A DNA stretch of 64,000 nucleotides from Scandinavium goeteborgense (GTDB taxonomy: Bacteria; Pseudomonadota; Gammaproteobacteria; Enterobacterales; Enterobacteriaceae). The stretch lies in the NCBI RefSeq assembly GCF_003935895.2, contig NZ_CP054058.1, positions 3,763,177-3,827,176 on the forward strand, read 5' to 3'. The translations under genes and the position numbers were made by a program. Shown in pieces: positions 20,533 to 29,737 of the stretch. The notes under the pieces are model-generated. The model searched no databases and was not told where the DNA came from. It saw only the letters and a program-made list of their open reading frames with translations. Numbering within the stretch: position 1 is the stretch's first letter; every line of letters starts with the position of its first letter.

Positions 20533-21420
20533 ATGGCCGACAATTCCCAGTGGCATGAAACGCTACACGACCAGTTTGGTCAGTACTTTGCCGTTGATAA
20601 CGTGCTCTATCATGAGAAGACAGATCATCAGGATCTGATTATCTTCGAGAACGCCGCCTTTGGCCGCGTGATGGCGCTGGACGGCGTGGTGCAAACCACC
20701 GAGCGCGACGAGTTTATCTACCATGAAATGATGACTCACGTTCCCCTGCTGGCCCACGGTCACGCGAAACACGTGCTGATCATCGGCGGTGGCGACGGCG
20801 CCATGCTGCGCGAAGTGAGCCGCCACAAGAATATCGAATCCATTACCATGGTCGAGATTGATGCTGGCGTGGTGTCTTTCTGCCGCCAGTATCTGCCTAA
20901 CCACAATGCCGGAAGCTATGACGATCCGCGCTTCAGCTTGGTTATTGACGATGGCGTCAATTTTGTTAACCAGACCACGCAAACATTTGACGTGATCATT
21001 TCCGACTGTACCGATCCCATCGGTCCTGGCGAAAGTCTGTTTACCTCGGCATTTTATGAAGGCTGCAAACGCTGCCTGAACCCGGGTGGGATTTTCGTGG
21101 CGCAGAACGGCGTGTGCTTCCTGCAACAGGACGAAGCCCTCGACAGCCATCGCAAACTCAGCCGCTACTTTGGTGACGTCAGCTTCTACCAGGCGGCCAT
21201 CCCAACCTACTACGGCGGCATCATGACCTTCGCCTGGGCGACGGATAACGAAGCGCTGCGCCACCTCTCTACCGAGATTATCCAGGCCCGGTTCCATCAG
21301 GCTAATCTGACCTGTCGCTACTACAATCCAGCGATTCACACCGCGGCCTTTGCCCTACCGCAATACCTGCAGAACGCGCTGTCTGCGACCGAGGAGGTGA
21401 ACCCAATTGAAAAAGCTTAA
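20533..21420 (+). CDS. speE: Spermidine synthase
   Basis: 295 residues. Transfers an aminopropyl group from decarboxylated SAM to putrescine. The class I methyltransferase-like core shows [24 protein letters not shown], the catalytic loop [15 protein letters not shown] and QNGVCFLQQ. An unusually strong AAGGAGG site precedes the ATG. It runs 14 nt into speD, so the two are co-translated; the tail is seven residues longer than in E. coli. Confidence 0.97.
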   Translation: MADNSQWHETLHDQFGQYFAVDNVLYHEKTDHQDLIIFENAAFGRVMALDGVVQTTERDEFIYHEMMTHVPLLAHGHAKHVLIIGGGDGAMLREVSRHKNIESITMVEIDAGVVSFCRQYLPNHNAGSYDDPRFSLVIDDGVNFVNQTTQTFDVIISDCTDPIGPGESLFTSAFYEGCKRCLNPGGIFVAQNGVCFLQQDEALDSHRKLSRYFGDVSFYQAAIPTYYGGIMTFAWATDNEALRHLSTEIIQARFHQANLTCRYYNPAIHTAAFALPQYLQNALSATEEVNPIEKA

Positions 21421-22201
21421 ACTGCATGGCTTTAACAACCTGACCAAAAGCCTGAGTTTTTGTATTTACGATATCTGCTACGTGAAAACGGCAGAAGAGC
21501 GCGATGGTTATATCGCCTATATCGACGAACTCTATAACGCCAACCGTCTGACCGAAATCCTGTCTGAAACCTGCGCGATCATCGGTGCCAACATTCTGAA
21601 CATCGCCCGCCAGGATTACGAACCGCAGGGCGCCAGCGTCACCATTCTGGTGAGCGAAGAGCCGGTCGACCCGACGCTTATCGACACCACCGAACATCCC
21701 GGCCCGCTGCCGGAAGCCGTGGTTGCCCATCTCGATAAAAGCCATATTTGCGTGCACACCTACCCGGAAAGCCACCCGGAAGGCGGCCTGTGTACGTTCC
21801 GTGCCGATATTGAAGTATCGACCTGCGGGGTGATTTCACCGCTGAATGCGCTGAATTACCTGATTCATCAGCTGGAGTCGGATATCGTGACCATCGACTA
21901 TCGCGTACGCGGTTTTACCCGCGACGTGAACGGCATGAAGCACTTTATCGATCACGAAATTAACTCCATTCAGAACTTTATGTCCGATAACATGAAGGCG
22001 CTGTATGACATGATGGATGTGAACGTGTACCAGGAAAACATCTTCCATACCAAGATGTTACTCAAAGAGTTCGACCTGAAGCACTACATGTTCCACACCA
22101 AACCGGAAGACTTAAGCGAAGAAGAGCGGCAGGCCATTACCGCCCTGCTGTGGAAAGAGATGCGCGAAATCTACTACGGCCGCAATATTCCGACCGTGTA
22201 A
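21407..22201 (+). CDS. speD: S-adenosylmethionine decarboxylase proenzyme
   Basis: 264 residues, as in E. coli, and also using a TTG start (21407) behind a GAGGAGG site inside speE. Supplies decarboxylated SAM to SpeE. The self-cleavage site that yields the pyruvoyl group is Lys-Ser in [14 protein letters not shown]. The gene is intact to its end, ...[12 protein letters not shown]. Confidence 0.97.
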   Translation: MKKLKLHGFNNLTKSLSFCIYDICYVKTAEERDGYIAYIDELYNANRLTEILSETCAIIGANILNIARQDYEPQGASVTILVSEEPVDPTLIDTTEHPGPLPEAVVAHLDKSHICVHTYPESHPEGGLCTFRADIEVSTCGVISPLNALNYLIHQLESDIVTIDYRVRGFTRDVNGMKHFIDHEINSIQNFMSDNMKALYDMMDVNVYQENIFHTKMLLKEFDLKHYMFHTKPEDLSEEERQAITALLWKEMREIYYGRNIPTV

Positions 22202-22207
22202 GCCAGC

Positions 22208-22227
22208 ACGGAGCAGGGACGCTCCGT
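22208..22227. terminator. Hairpin between speD and yacL
   Basis: ACGGAGC, 6-nt loop, GCTCCGT, in the short gap between the convergent genes; TTTATTTTT follows about 13 nt later. A bidirectional terminator is likely. Confidence 0.6.
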
Positions 22228-22240
22228 CCGGCAACCGCGT

Positions 22241-22603
22241 TTATTTTTGATTCATGAACTCGCGGTAGGCTGCAATCACCAGAAGAAAGTCTTCCACGCC
22301 ACACATCGACAGGCTTTCCTCGTCGTAGTAGCTCATCCCTTCTTCCATCTCATCACCGGAAAACTCCAGTAGATTCGCGCGGACCATCACCTCTTCGCCG
22401 TCCAGCCACAGCGTGTATTCATGGCCGGTTCGCTGCCAGGAACGCTCGGTGCCTTTTACCGTCGCGGCCGCCTGCTCAACTTCATCCAGCAGGGAGAGGT
22501 TATCTTTCACCTCTTCGTTGAACCAGTGCCCGACGACTTCGTGGCCCATCGACATCCGCACTTTTACGCCTCCGGTAATGTCGCGCAGAAATTCGTATTC
22601 CAT
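22241..22603 (-). CDS. yacL: UPF0231 family protein YacL
   Basis: 120 residues, collinear with E. coli YacL ([20 protein letters not shown]). Small acidic cytoplasmic protein of unknown function, with no signal peptide or membrane segment. It lies downstream of acnB on the same strand, separated by a terminator and two repeats. Confidence 0.93.
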   Translation of the reverse strand: MEYEFLRDITGGVKVRMSMGHEVVGHWFNEEVKDNLSLLDEVEQAAATVKGTERSWQRTGHEYTLWLDGEEVMVRANLLEFSGDEMEEGMSYYDEESLSMCGVEDFLLVIAAYREFMNQK

Positions 22604-22711
22604 AGTGTGTTCCTCGTAAACGGCAACGCGTCACAGCTGCATTGCACCTGTGCTAATTATCGCAGTTAGGGAGGAGAAAAAAAGCGTGGCGGGTGTAAGG
22701 ATTGGAAATAA

Positions 22712-22739
22712 AAAACCCTTAGCCGTAGCAAAGGGTTTT
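22712..22739 (-). terminator. Rho-independent terminator of acnB
   Basis: Read on the minus strand: AAAACCCTT, 10-nt loop, AAGGGTTTTTTA. The U-run lies on the acnB-distal side. Confidence 0.85.
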
Positions 22740-22740
22740 G

Positions 22741-22829
22741 TAGGCCTGATAAGCGCAGCGCCATCGGGCAATGTCAGGGGTGTGCGGTCTGATGCCCTCA
22801 CCCCCAGCCCCTCTCCCACGGGGAGAGGG
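22741..22829 (-). repeat. REP-like element and family 1 palindrome downstream of acnB
   Basis: 22741-22771 is a REP half (TAGGCCTGATAAGCGCAGCG, CCATCGGGC). 22790-22829 is an inverted copy of the family 1 repeat (TGATGCCCTCACCC, CCTCTCCC, GGGGAGAGGG). Together with the terminator at 22712-22739 they fill most of the 232-bp yacL-acnB spacer. Confidence 0.7.
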
Positions 22830-22835
22830 TGGCAC

Positions 22836-25433
22836 TTATACGGCGGTCTGGAAAATGACGCCGTCGGCTTTCTCGGTGTACTGAGTCAGCTTGTCGAAGT
22901 TCAGATAGCGGTAAGTATCCACCGCGGTCTTATCAACTTGCGACACGTAGGTCTGGTACTCTTCCGGCGTTGGCAGTTTGCCGATCAGCGCCGCAACGGC
23001 CGCCAGTTCAGCAGAAGCCAGGTAGACGTTCGCGCCAGTACCGAGACGGTTCGGGAAGTTACGGGTCGAGGTGGAAACCACCGTTGAACCGTCTGCCACA
23101 CGCGCCTGGTTACCCATGCACAGGGAACAGCCCGGGATCTCGATACGCGCCCCGCTCTTACCGAAGATGCTGTAGTAGCCTTCTTCCGTCAGCTGCGCAG
23201 CATCCATACGGGTCGGCGGAGCCACCCACAGGCGGGTTGGCAGCTGGCCTTTATGGGCATCCAGCAGTTTACCGGCCGCACGGAAGTGACCAATGTTGGT
23301 CATGCAGGAACCGATGAACACTTCGTCAATCTTGTCGCCCTGTACGTCGGACAGCAGACGCGCGTCATCCGGATCGTTCGGCGCACACAGGATTGGCTCT
23401 TTGATATCCGCCAGATCAATGTCGATCACCGCCGCATATTCCGCGTCAGCATCGGCTTCCATCAGCTGCGGATCCGCCAGCCATTTTTCCATGCCCTGAA
23501 CGCGACGCTCCAGCGTACGACGATCGCCGTAGCCTTCTGCAATCATCCACTTCAGCAGCACGATGTTAGAGCTCAGATACTCTTCGATCGGCGCCTGGTT
23601 CAGTTTGATGGTACAGCCCGCAGCAGAACGCTCAGCGGAGGCATCGGTCAGTTCGAACGCCTGCTCGACTTTCAGATCCGGCAGACCTTCAATTTCCAGA
23701 ATGCGGCCAGAGAAGATGTTTTTCTTTCCTTTCTTCTCGACGGTCAGCAGGCCCTGCTTGATGGCGTACAGCGGGATAGCATGCACCAGATCACGCAGAG
23801 TAATGCCCGGCTGCATTTTTCCTTTGAAGCGCACCAGTACGGATTCAGGCATGTCGAGTGGCATAACGCCGGTCGCCGCAGCAAACGCCACCAGGCCAGA
23901 ACCGGCCGGGAAGGAGATGCCGATTGGGAAACGGGTATGGGAGTCACCGCCGGTGCCCACGGTATCCGGCAGCAGCATACGGTTCAGCCACGAGTGGATA
24001 ACGCCGTCGCCCGGACGCAGTGACACGCCACCGCGGTTCATGATGAAGTCCGGCAGTGTGTGGTGCGTGGTCACGTCAACAGGCTTCGGATACGCCGCGG
24101 TGTGGCAGAAGGACTGCATCACCAGGTCCGAAGAGAAGCCCAGACACGCCAGGTCTTTCAGTTCATCACGGGTCATTGGACCGGTGGTGTCCTGAGAACC
24201 CACAGACGTCATTTTCGGTTCGCAGTAAGCGCCAGGACGCACGCCCTCTACGCCGCAGGCACGACCGACCATTTTCTGCGCCAGCGAATAACCGCGGCTG
24301 CTTTCAGCCACGTCCTTCGCCTGACGGAATACTTCACTGTGCGGCAGACCCAGCGCTTCACGCGCTTTGGTGGTCAGGCCACGACCGATGATCAGCGGGA
24401 TACGGCCACCGGCACGCACTTCATCAACCAGCACATCGGTTTTCAGCTCAAAGTTCGCCAGCAGTTCATTGGTTTCGTGGTTACGCACTTCACCTTTGAA
24501 CGGGTAAACGTCAATCACGTCGCCCATGTTCAGGTTGTTAACGTCCACTTCTACAGGCAGCGCGCCCGCATCTTCCATGGTATTGAAGAAGATAGGTGCG
24601 ATTTTACCGCCCAGAACCAGACCGCCGCCGCGCTTGTTCGGCACGTTCGGAATGTCGTCGCCCATGAACCACAGCACCGAGTTGGTGGCGGATTTACGGG
24701 AAGAACCGGTCCCGACCACGTCACCGACGTAGGCCAGCGGGAAACCTTTTGCCTGCAGGGCTTCGATCTGTTTGATCGGGCCGACGGCACCAGGCTGATC
24801 CGGATCGATGCCTTCACGGGCATTTTTCAGCATCGCCAAAGCGTGCAGAGGAATATCCGGGCGTGACCACGCATCCGGTGCCGGAGACAGGTCATCAGTG
24901 TTGGTTTCGCCTGTCACTTTGAATACGGTAACGGTCAGTTTCTCAGCCAGCTGCGGACGGTTCAGGAACCATTCAGCGTCGGCCCAGGACTTCATCACCT
25001 GTTTGGCGTAGGAATTACCCGCTTTCGCTTTTTCTTCGACGTCGTAGAAGTTATCGAACATCAGCAGCGTTTGAGACAGGGCTTTCGCGGCAATCGGTGC
25101 CAGCGTGGCGCTGTCCAGCGCGTCAATCAGAGGGTGAATATTGTAGCCGCCCTGCATGGTGCCCAGCAGTTCGATCGCTTTTTCAGGGGTCACTAACGGG
25201 GAGGTGGTTTCGCCTTTGGCGACTGCAGCAAGAAAACCGGCTTTCACATAGGCAGCTTCATCGACGCCTGGTGGTACACGGTTAATCAGCAGATCTAACA
25301 AGAATTCTTCTTCGCCCGCAGGCGGTGCTTTCAGCAGCTCGACGAGTGCGGCCATTTGGGTTGCATCTAAAGGTTTTGCAACAATCCCCTCGGCGGCACG
25401 CTCAGCTACGTGCTTACGGTAGTCTTCTAGCAC
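22836..25433 (-). CDS. acnB: Aconitate hydratase B
   Basis: 865 residues, the E. coli length. Main TCA-cycle aconitase, also active on 2-methylcitrate intermediates. It has the AcnB order: HEAT-like domain ([20 protein letters not shown]), the swivelling domain, then the catalytic domains. The [4Fe-4S] ligands lie in [12 protein letters not shown] and [11 protein letters not shown]. AcnB apo-protein also binds RNA in E. coli. A Cra-type site lies upstream. Confidence 0.98.
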   Translation of the reverse strand: MLEDYRKHVAERAAEGIVAKPLDATQMAALVELLKAPPAGEEEFLLDLLINRVPPGVDEAAYVKAGFLAAVAKGETTSPLVTPEKAIELLGTMQGGYNIHPLIDALDSATLAPIAAKALSQTLLMFDNFYDVEEKAKAGNSYAKQVMKSWADAEWFLNRPQLAEKLTVTVFKVTGETNTDDLSPAPDAWSRPDIPLHALAMLKNAREGIDPDQPGAVGPIKQIEALQAKGFPLAYVGDVVGTGSSRKSATNSVLWFMGDDIPNVPNKRGGGLVLGGKIAPIFFNTMEDAGALPVEVDVNNLNMGDVIDVYPFKGEVRNHETNELLANFELKTDVLVDEVRAGGRIPLIIGRGLTTKAREALGLPHSEVFRQAKDVAESSRGYSLAQKMVGRACGVEGVRPGAYCEPKMTSVGSQDTTGPMTRDELKDLACLGFSSDLVMQSFCHTAAYPKPVDVTTHHTLPDFIMNRGGVSLRPGDGVIHSWLNRMLLPDTVGTGGDSHTRFPIGISFPAGSGLVAFAAATGVMPLDMPESVLVRFKGKMQPGITLRDLVHAIPLYAIKQGLLTVEKKGKKNIFSGRILEIEGLPDLKVEQAFELTDASAERSAAGCTIKLNQAPIEEYLSSNIVLLKWMIAEGYGDRRTLERRVQGMEKWLADPQLMEADADAEYAAVIDIDLADIKEPILCAPNDPDDARLLSDVQGDKIDEVFIGSCMTNIGHFRAAGKLLDAHKGQLPTRLWVAPPTRMDAAQLTEEGYYSIFGKSGARIEIPGCSLCMGNQARVADGSTVVSTSTRNFPNRLGTGANVYLASAELAAVAALIGKLPTPEEYQTYVSQVDKTAVDTYRYLNFDKLTQYTEKADGVIFQTAV

Positions 25434-25796
25434 GACGGTATCTCCTCACTCTCATTATATTTCACATGCGGCCGGCGTTCTCTTCACGCTCCTGTGAGAC
25501 AGCAGTTAGTAGGGTACTTTAGCCCGATACCGCGTCGGGCAGCATAGCAGGATTTAGGGGGGGTGTTAATCCGTTTACAAAAAAGCAACATTAAAAATTT
25601 GCTGAATCGTTAAGGCCAGCATAATGCAGTCTGAAAGACTTTTTGACGGGGTAATCTTTCCAACGGAATCGTACCAATGTGTGAAATCACCACATAAGTC
25701 AAAAAGAAAAAATTAGTCTCCCTATACTCCCGTCAATGCTGCCATTTTCGGCAATACTCTCTGACACAGGCCAAAATTTTGCGCCAGGAGATAAAA
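25434..25796. promoter_or_regulatory. acnB / yacH divergent regulatory region, with a Cra-like site
   Basis: 363 bp without a gene. GCTGAATCGTTAAG at 25601-25614 fits the Cra (FruR) consensus RSTGAAWCSNTHHW at 13 of 14 positions; Cra regulates acnB in E. coli. A weaker CRP-like half-site, TGTGA, lies at 25680-25684. A polypurine AGGAG ribosome-binding site precedes the rightward gene. Confidence 0.6.
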
Positions 25797-27545
25797 ATGA
25801 CGTTGCCTTTCAAGCCCCATATCCTTGCGCTCCTCTGTTGCGCCGGGCTTTTAGCCGCCTCGGGAACCCTGTACGTTAAAAGCCGGGCGGCAGATGCACC
25901 GCCAGCGCCAGCCCCTGTCGCACAGCCTGCACCTGCTCCAGCCGCCGTCGCCACTCCGACGCCAGCCGCCGCTCAGCCAGTCGCCACGACCTTCACGGCA
26001 GCGCAAATCGATCAGTGGGTCGCGCCTATCGCACTCTACCCGGACAACCTGCTGTCTCAAGTGCTGATGGCCTCAACCTACCCGAGCAACGTGCTGCAAG
26101 CCGTTCAGTGGTCACAGGATAACCCAACAATGCAGGGCGATGCCGCCGTGCAGGCCGTCGCTAACCAGCCGTGGGACCCGAGCGTGAAATCGCTGGTTGC
26201 CTTCCCGGCGCTGCTGTCGCTGATGGGTGAAAACCCGCAGTGGGTGCAGGATCTGGGGAATGCGTTTCTGGCTCAGCCACAGGATGTGATGGATTCGGTG
26301 CAGAAACTGCGTGCCGTGGCCCAGCAGACCGGGACACTGAAATCGTCTCCGCAGCAGAAAGTGACCACCACCCAAATCGCCCCGCCGCCACAGACCGAGA
26401 CGGCAGCGTCAACCGCGACGACGTCCACGACCCGAAGCAGCACCACCACGGTTGTGGAACCGGCGCCGAGCACGCAAATTATCAAAATCGAGTCCGCTGA
26501 CCCGAACGTGGTGTACGTCCCGACCTACAACCCGAACACCGTGTACGGCACCTGGCCGAACACCTCTTATCCGCCAGTTTATCTGCCCCCGACTCCGGGC
26601 CAGCAGTTCAGCAACAGTTATATGAATGGCCTCGGTTATAGCCTCGGCGTCGCCACCACCTGGGCGCTGTTCAGCAGCATCGACTGGGATGACGACCACC
26701 ATCATCATGACGACGACTGGAACCACGGCGGTTATCACGGCGGCGGCAACAACGACATCAATATCAACGTCAACAACTACAACCATTTCACCAACCAGCA
26801 TCTGGATGGCAAGAACACGAACTGGCAGCACAATCCGACGTTCCGTAATAACGTGCCCTACCCGAACAACAACATCGCGCAGCGTTTCCACCAGACCAAC
26901 GTCCCTGGCGGTCTGAGCGCCACGCAGCACGCGCCAGGCAACCTGACCAACCAGCGTCAGGCGGCTCTGGACCAGTTCCAGCAGCGCACCCATAACGGGG
27001 CAGCAGCCGGGCTGACTGCGGGCGGTGTCGCCGCCGTCGCGGGCAATCGCAATTCACAGCGTGAGGCGGCCTCGCAGCAGTTGAATAAAATCACCCAGCG
27101 CAGCAACTACCGTGGGTATGACACACCGCAGAACCGGGCGGCAGCGAAAGAGAAGTTGCAGCACCCAACGGCGCAGCAACAGCAGCATCGCCAGGATGTA
27201 AAATCGAAAGTCCAGCATCCAACGGCGCAACAGCAACAGCATCGTCAGGAAGTGAAGACTCGGGTCCAGCATCCGACGACGCAGCAGCAACAGCATCGCG
27301 AAGCAGCGAAATCGCAGGTGCAGCAGCATCGGGCCAACATCACCCCTGAGCAACATCAGCAGCGCCAACAGAAGGCACAAAACCTGCGTTCAAACGCGTT
27401 CAGCGGGAACGACAGCCGTTCGCCGTCCTGGGAAGCCCAGCGCCAACGGGGAATGCAGAGCCGCAGTTCCGCGCACCTGAACAATAATCAGCGTGCGGCG
27501 GTCCAGCAACATGTGTCTCAACATCGCGAACTGCGTCACCGCTAA
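25797..27545 (+). CDS. yacH: DUF3300 family exported protein (YacH-like)
   Basis: 582 residues from ATG 25797 (MTLPFKPHILALLCCAGLLA). E. coli YacH lies in the same position and shares the start and the DUF3300 core. A signal or anchor segment is followed by an Ala/Pro-rich linker. Next come the DUF3300 domain (QIDQWVAPIALYPDNLLSQV ... NPQWVQDLGNAFLAQPQDVM), a Ser/Thr linker and VVYVPTYNPNTVYGTW. After that there is an Asp/His cluster (WDDDHHHHDDDW), an Asn-rich stretch and a Gln/His-rich tail with three 18-residue repeats. Function is unknown; an envelope location and metal affinity are inferences. DUF2950 follows 12 bp later. Confidence 0.9.
   Translation: MTLPFKPHILALLCCAGLLAASGTLYVKSRAADAPPAPAPVAQPAPAPAAVATPTPAAAQPVATTFTAAQIDQWVAPIALYPDNLLSQVLMASTYPSNVLQAVQWSQDNPTMQGDAAVQAVANQPWDPSVKSLVAFPALLSLMGENPQWVQDLGNAFLAQPQDVMDSVQKLRAVAQQTGTLKSSPQQKVTTTQIAPPPQTETAASTATTSTTRSSTTTVVEPAPSTQIIKIESADPNVVYVPTYNPNTVYGTWPNTSYPPVYLPPTPGQQFSNSYMNGLGYSLGVATTWALFSSIDWDDDHHHHDDDWNHGGYHGGGNNDININVNNYNHFTNQHLDGKNTNWQHNPTFRNNVPYPNNNIAQRFHQTNVPGGLSATQHAPGNLTNQRQAALDQFQQRTHNGAAAGLTAGGVAAVAGNRNSQREAASQQLNKITQRSNYRGYDTPQNRAAAKEKLQHPTAQQQQHRQDVKSKVQHPTAQQQQHRQEVKTRVQHPTTQQQQHREAAKSQVQQHRANITPEQHQQRQQKAQNLRSNAFSGNDSRSPSWEAQRQRGMQSRSSAHLNNNQRAAVQQHVSQHRELRHR
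27156..27317 (+). repeat. Three in-frame 54-bp tandem repeats in yacH
   Basis: Units at 27156-27209, 27210-27263 and 27264-27317 encode variants of (L/V)QHPTAQQQQHRQ-(D/E)VK. The units are similar enough at DNA level for copy-number change by recombination. Confidence 0.85.
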
Positions 27546-27557
27546 GGAGCTGTTGTA

Positions 27558-28349
27558 ATGAAAAAATTGATGATTTCTGGCTTACTGGCGCTGTTTGCCC
27601 TGCCCACTTTTGCACAGCAGCATTTTGCTACGCCTGACAAAGCCGCCACCGCGTTGGCGGATGCCGTCTCAAACCAGAACGAAACGGCGCTGGACGATTT
27701 GCTCGGTGAAAACTGGCAGCAGTATTTACCCCCGGAAGGAGCCGATCCTGAAGCGGTGGCCCGTTTTGTGCGTGACTGGAAAGTCAGTCATAACATCGTC
27801 GAGCAAGGCGATACCGCGTACCTGAACGTGGGGCGTGAAGAGTGGCAACTGCCCATCCCCATGCTAAAAACGGCGGAAGGCTGGCACTTCGATATGGCGC
27901 AGGCCGCTGACGAAATCCAGACCCGCGAAATCGGGCGTAACGAGCTGGCGGCCATTCAGGCGATGCACGCCTACGTCGATGCGCAGAACGACTATTACCA
28001 GCGCTTCCAGGTCTATGCCACAAAACTGCTCAGCACTGAAGGCTCGAAAGACGGTCTGTACTGGCCGACTCAGCCTGGCGATGTGCCAAGCCCGTTAGGA
28101 CCGGCCTACAGCCCAGCTGAACCGGGCGAAGGCTATCACGGCTATCTTTTCCGCATCATTCCCGACAACGACAAACAGGGCTTTGCGCTGATTGCCTGGC
28201 CGGTGAAATACGGTGAAACGGGGATCATGAGCTTTATGATCGATGAGAAAGACACGGTTTATCAGAACGACCTTGGAAGTGAATCGCAGCAAAAAGCGCA
28301 AGCTCTGGAAGTCTACAGGACAGATAAAACGTGGCAGCCCGTGCGATAA
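27558..28349 (+). CDS. DUF2950 family exported protein
   Basis: 263 residues with a clear signal peptide (MKKLMISGLLALFALPTFAQ). The mature protein matches the DUF2950 pattern: FATPDKAATALADAVSNQNE, LNVGREEWQLPIPMLKTAEG, WHFDMAQAADEIQTREIGRN, and a C-terminal GYLFRIIPDNDKQGFALIAW segment. Function is unknown. DUF3300 and DUF2950 genes tend to be paired; the 12-bp spacing here implies one transcript. A degenerate second copy of part of this gene is found at 38300-38416. Confidence 0.88.
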   Translation: MKKLMISGLLALFALPTFAQQHFATPDKAATALADAVSNQNETALDDLLGENWQQYLPPEGADPEAVARFVRDWKVSHNIVEQGDTAYLNVGREEWQLPIPMLKTAEGWHFDMAQAADEIQTREIGRNELAAIQAMHAYVDAQNDYYQRFQVYATKLLSTEGSKDGLYWPTQPGDVPSPLGPAYSPAEPGEGYHGYLFRIIPDNDKQGFALIAWPVKYGETGIMSFMIDEKDTVYQNDLGSESQQKAQALEVYRTDKTWQPVR

Positions 28350-28353
28350 AATA

Positions 28354-28388
28354 GGTTAGCGGCCAGGAGGTTTACGCCTGGTCGCTTA
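28354..28388. terminator. Imperfect hairpin between DUF2950 and the secretion operon
   Basis: AGCGGCCAGG and CCTGGTCGCT flank a short AGGTTTACG loop in the 56-bp gap between the convergent genes. It probably terminates one or both transcripts. There is no good U-run. Confidence 0.5.
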
Positions 28389-28405
28389 ATCATCCGACTC
28401 ACTGT

Positions 28406-29737
28406 TTAACGCTGTTTCCCTACGCTTTCCAGCGCTTCCATAACCGGGCTTAGCAGATAGCTTAAGATCGTTCTCCGCCCCGTTTTTACTTCAGCGGTTA
28501 CCTGCATTCCAGGTTCCAGCGCCATTTCTCGGCCATCAATGATTAAATACTTTTGCGAGAGTTCAATGGTGGCTTTATAGATGAGCCCCTGGTTTTTATC
28601 TTCGGTGGCATCGGCGGAAATTTTACGCAACGTCCCGTTAACCCACCCATACCGCGTGAAGTCAAAGGTGTCGATTTTAAGAGTGACATTTTGTTCGGGC
28701 CGTAAAAATCCCACATCCTGATTATTAACCATGACTTCAGCGCTAAGGATTTCATTATCAGGAACAATTTTAAGAAGTTCTTGTGGTGCATCCACTGCAC
28801 CTCCCGCATCACGAAAAACCAGTGCGTCAACGATCCCCTCAACAGGAGCCACTAAGGTATATTGTGCAATTTGCCCGGTTAATTCTTTGAGTTGTTTTTC
28901 CAGCACTCTGTTTTCAAGCGTTTTTTCCGCAAGCTGTTGTTCTACGCTTTCTAATTTATCGGTTATTCTGGCTTGGTATTCCGATTCAGCCTGATGATAG
29001 CTGGCCCCTATCTCCACCACTTTTGCCTCAGCGCTTTGTAAAGCATATTCCGCTTCGGTAAGTTTTTTCTGGATTTCAAGGACACTATCCCGGCTGGTTA
29101 AATTCTTTTTATAAAGCGAAGACAAGGCGCGATGTTGTTCAGCGTAGATAGGAAGTAAACGTAGCGACTGTTCTTTTTGAGAGCGATAGCCGGTTTTCTG
29201 TGCATTAAGAACGACCATGCTATCCCGAAGTACTGCCTTTTCCTGTCGATCGTTATTGATCTCGGCAGCCAACTGGAGAGACACCTGCTTTCCGAATAAG
29301 GGGTCTTCACTGAAATAGTCTGCAGGCAATTCTGATGGCGCTTTAATATCCTGATAATGCTTACGCAATAACTCAAGTCGGGCGATATGAAAACGATTTG
29401 TTTTTTGCCGCAATACATTTTCTTCATACCGGGCCTCAAGGGCTTTACTGTTGAGGCGGATTAACACATCCCCTTTCTGGACGTGCTGCCCCTCGCTTAC
29501 CGCAACTTCAATTACCTGGGCCACCACTGAACTGCTCACCGGACGCGAAAGATCGCTCACAACAATTTTCCCTCGCGTTACCGCAACGATATCCACACGT
29601 CCATAGGCGGCCCACACAATCGATACAACAAATAAGATGATAATGCTCCAGATAATCATTCTGCCTGCCGGAGAAGGCGGCGTTTCCTGAACTTCCAGGA
29701 CAGCAGGTAAAAATGCCCGATAGTGATTTTCTTTCAT
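28406..29737 (-). CDS. HlyD-family membrane fusion protein of type I secretion
   Basis: 443 residues. Periplasmic adaptor linking the ABC exporter to an outer-membrane TolC. A cytoplasmic N terminus precedes one membrane helix (IIWSIIILFVVSIVWAAYG, about 28-46). A lipoyl half-motif (VDIVAVTRGKIVVSD), a long coiled coil (roughly 95-290), the second lipoyl half (YTLVAPVEGIVDALVF) and beta-barrel segments follow, ending near PVMEALESVGKQR. It overlaps the exporter gene by 4 nt. No tolC is in the operon, so the chromosomal TolC is presumably used. Last gene of the operon, AT-richer than the flanking core genes. Confidence 0.93.
   Translation of the reverse strand: MKENHYRAFLPAVLEVQETPPSPAGRMIIWSIIILFVVSIVWAAYGRVDIVAVTRGKIVVSDLSRPVSSSVVAQVIEVAVSEGQHVQKGDVLIRLNSKALEARYEENVLRQKTNRFHIARLELLRKHYQDIKAPSELPADYFSEDPLFGKQVSLQLAAEINNDRQEKAVLRDSMVVLNAQKTGYRSQKEQSLRLLPIYAEQHRALSSLYKKNLTSRDSVLEIQKKLTEAEYALQSAEAKVVEIGASYHQAESEYQARITDKLESVEQQLAEKTLENRVLEKQLKELTGQIAQYTLVAPVEGIVDALVFRDAGGAVDAPQELLKIVPDNEILSAEVMVNNQDVGFLRPEQNVTLKIDTFDFTRYGWVNGTLRKISADATEDKNQGLIYKATIELSQKYLIIDGREMALEPGMQVTAEVKTGRRTILSYLLSPVMEALESVGKQR

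Noticed and set aside
25680..25695. Second CRP site upstream of acnB
   Set aside because: Only one half-site (TGTGA) fits; the other half is shifted and degenerate, so it is not listed as a site.
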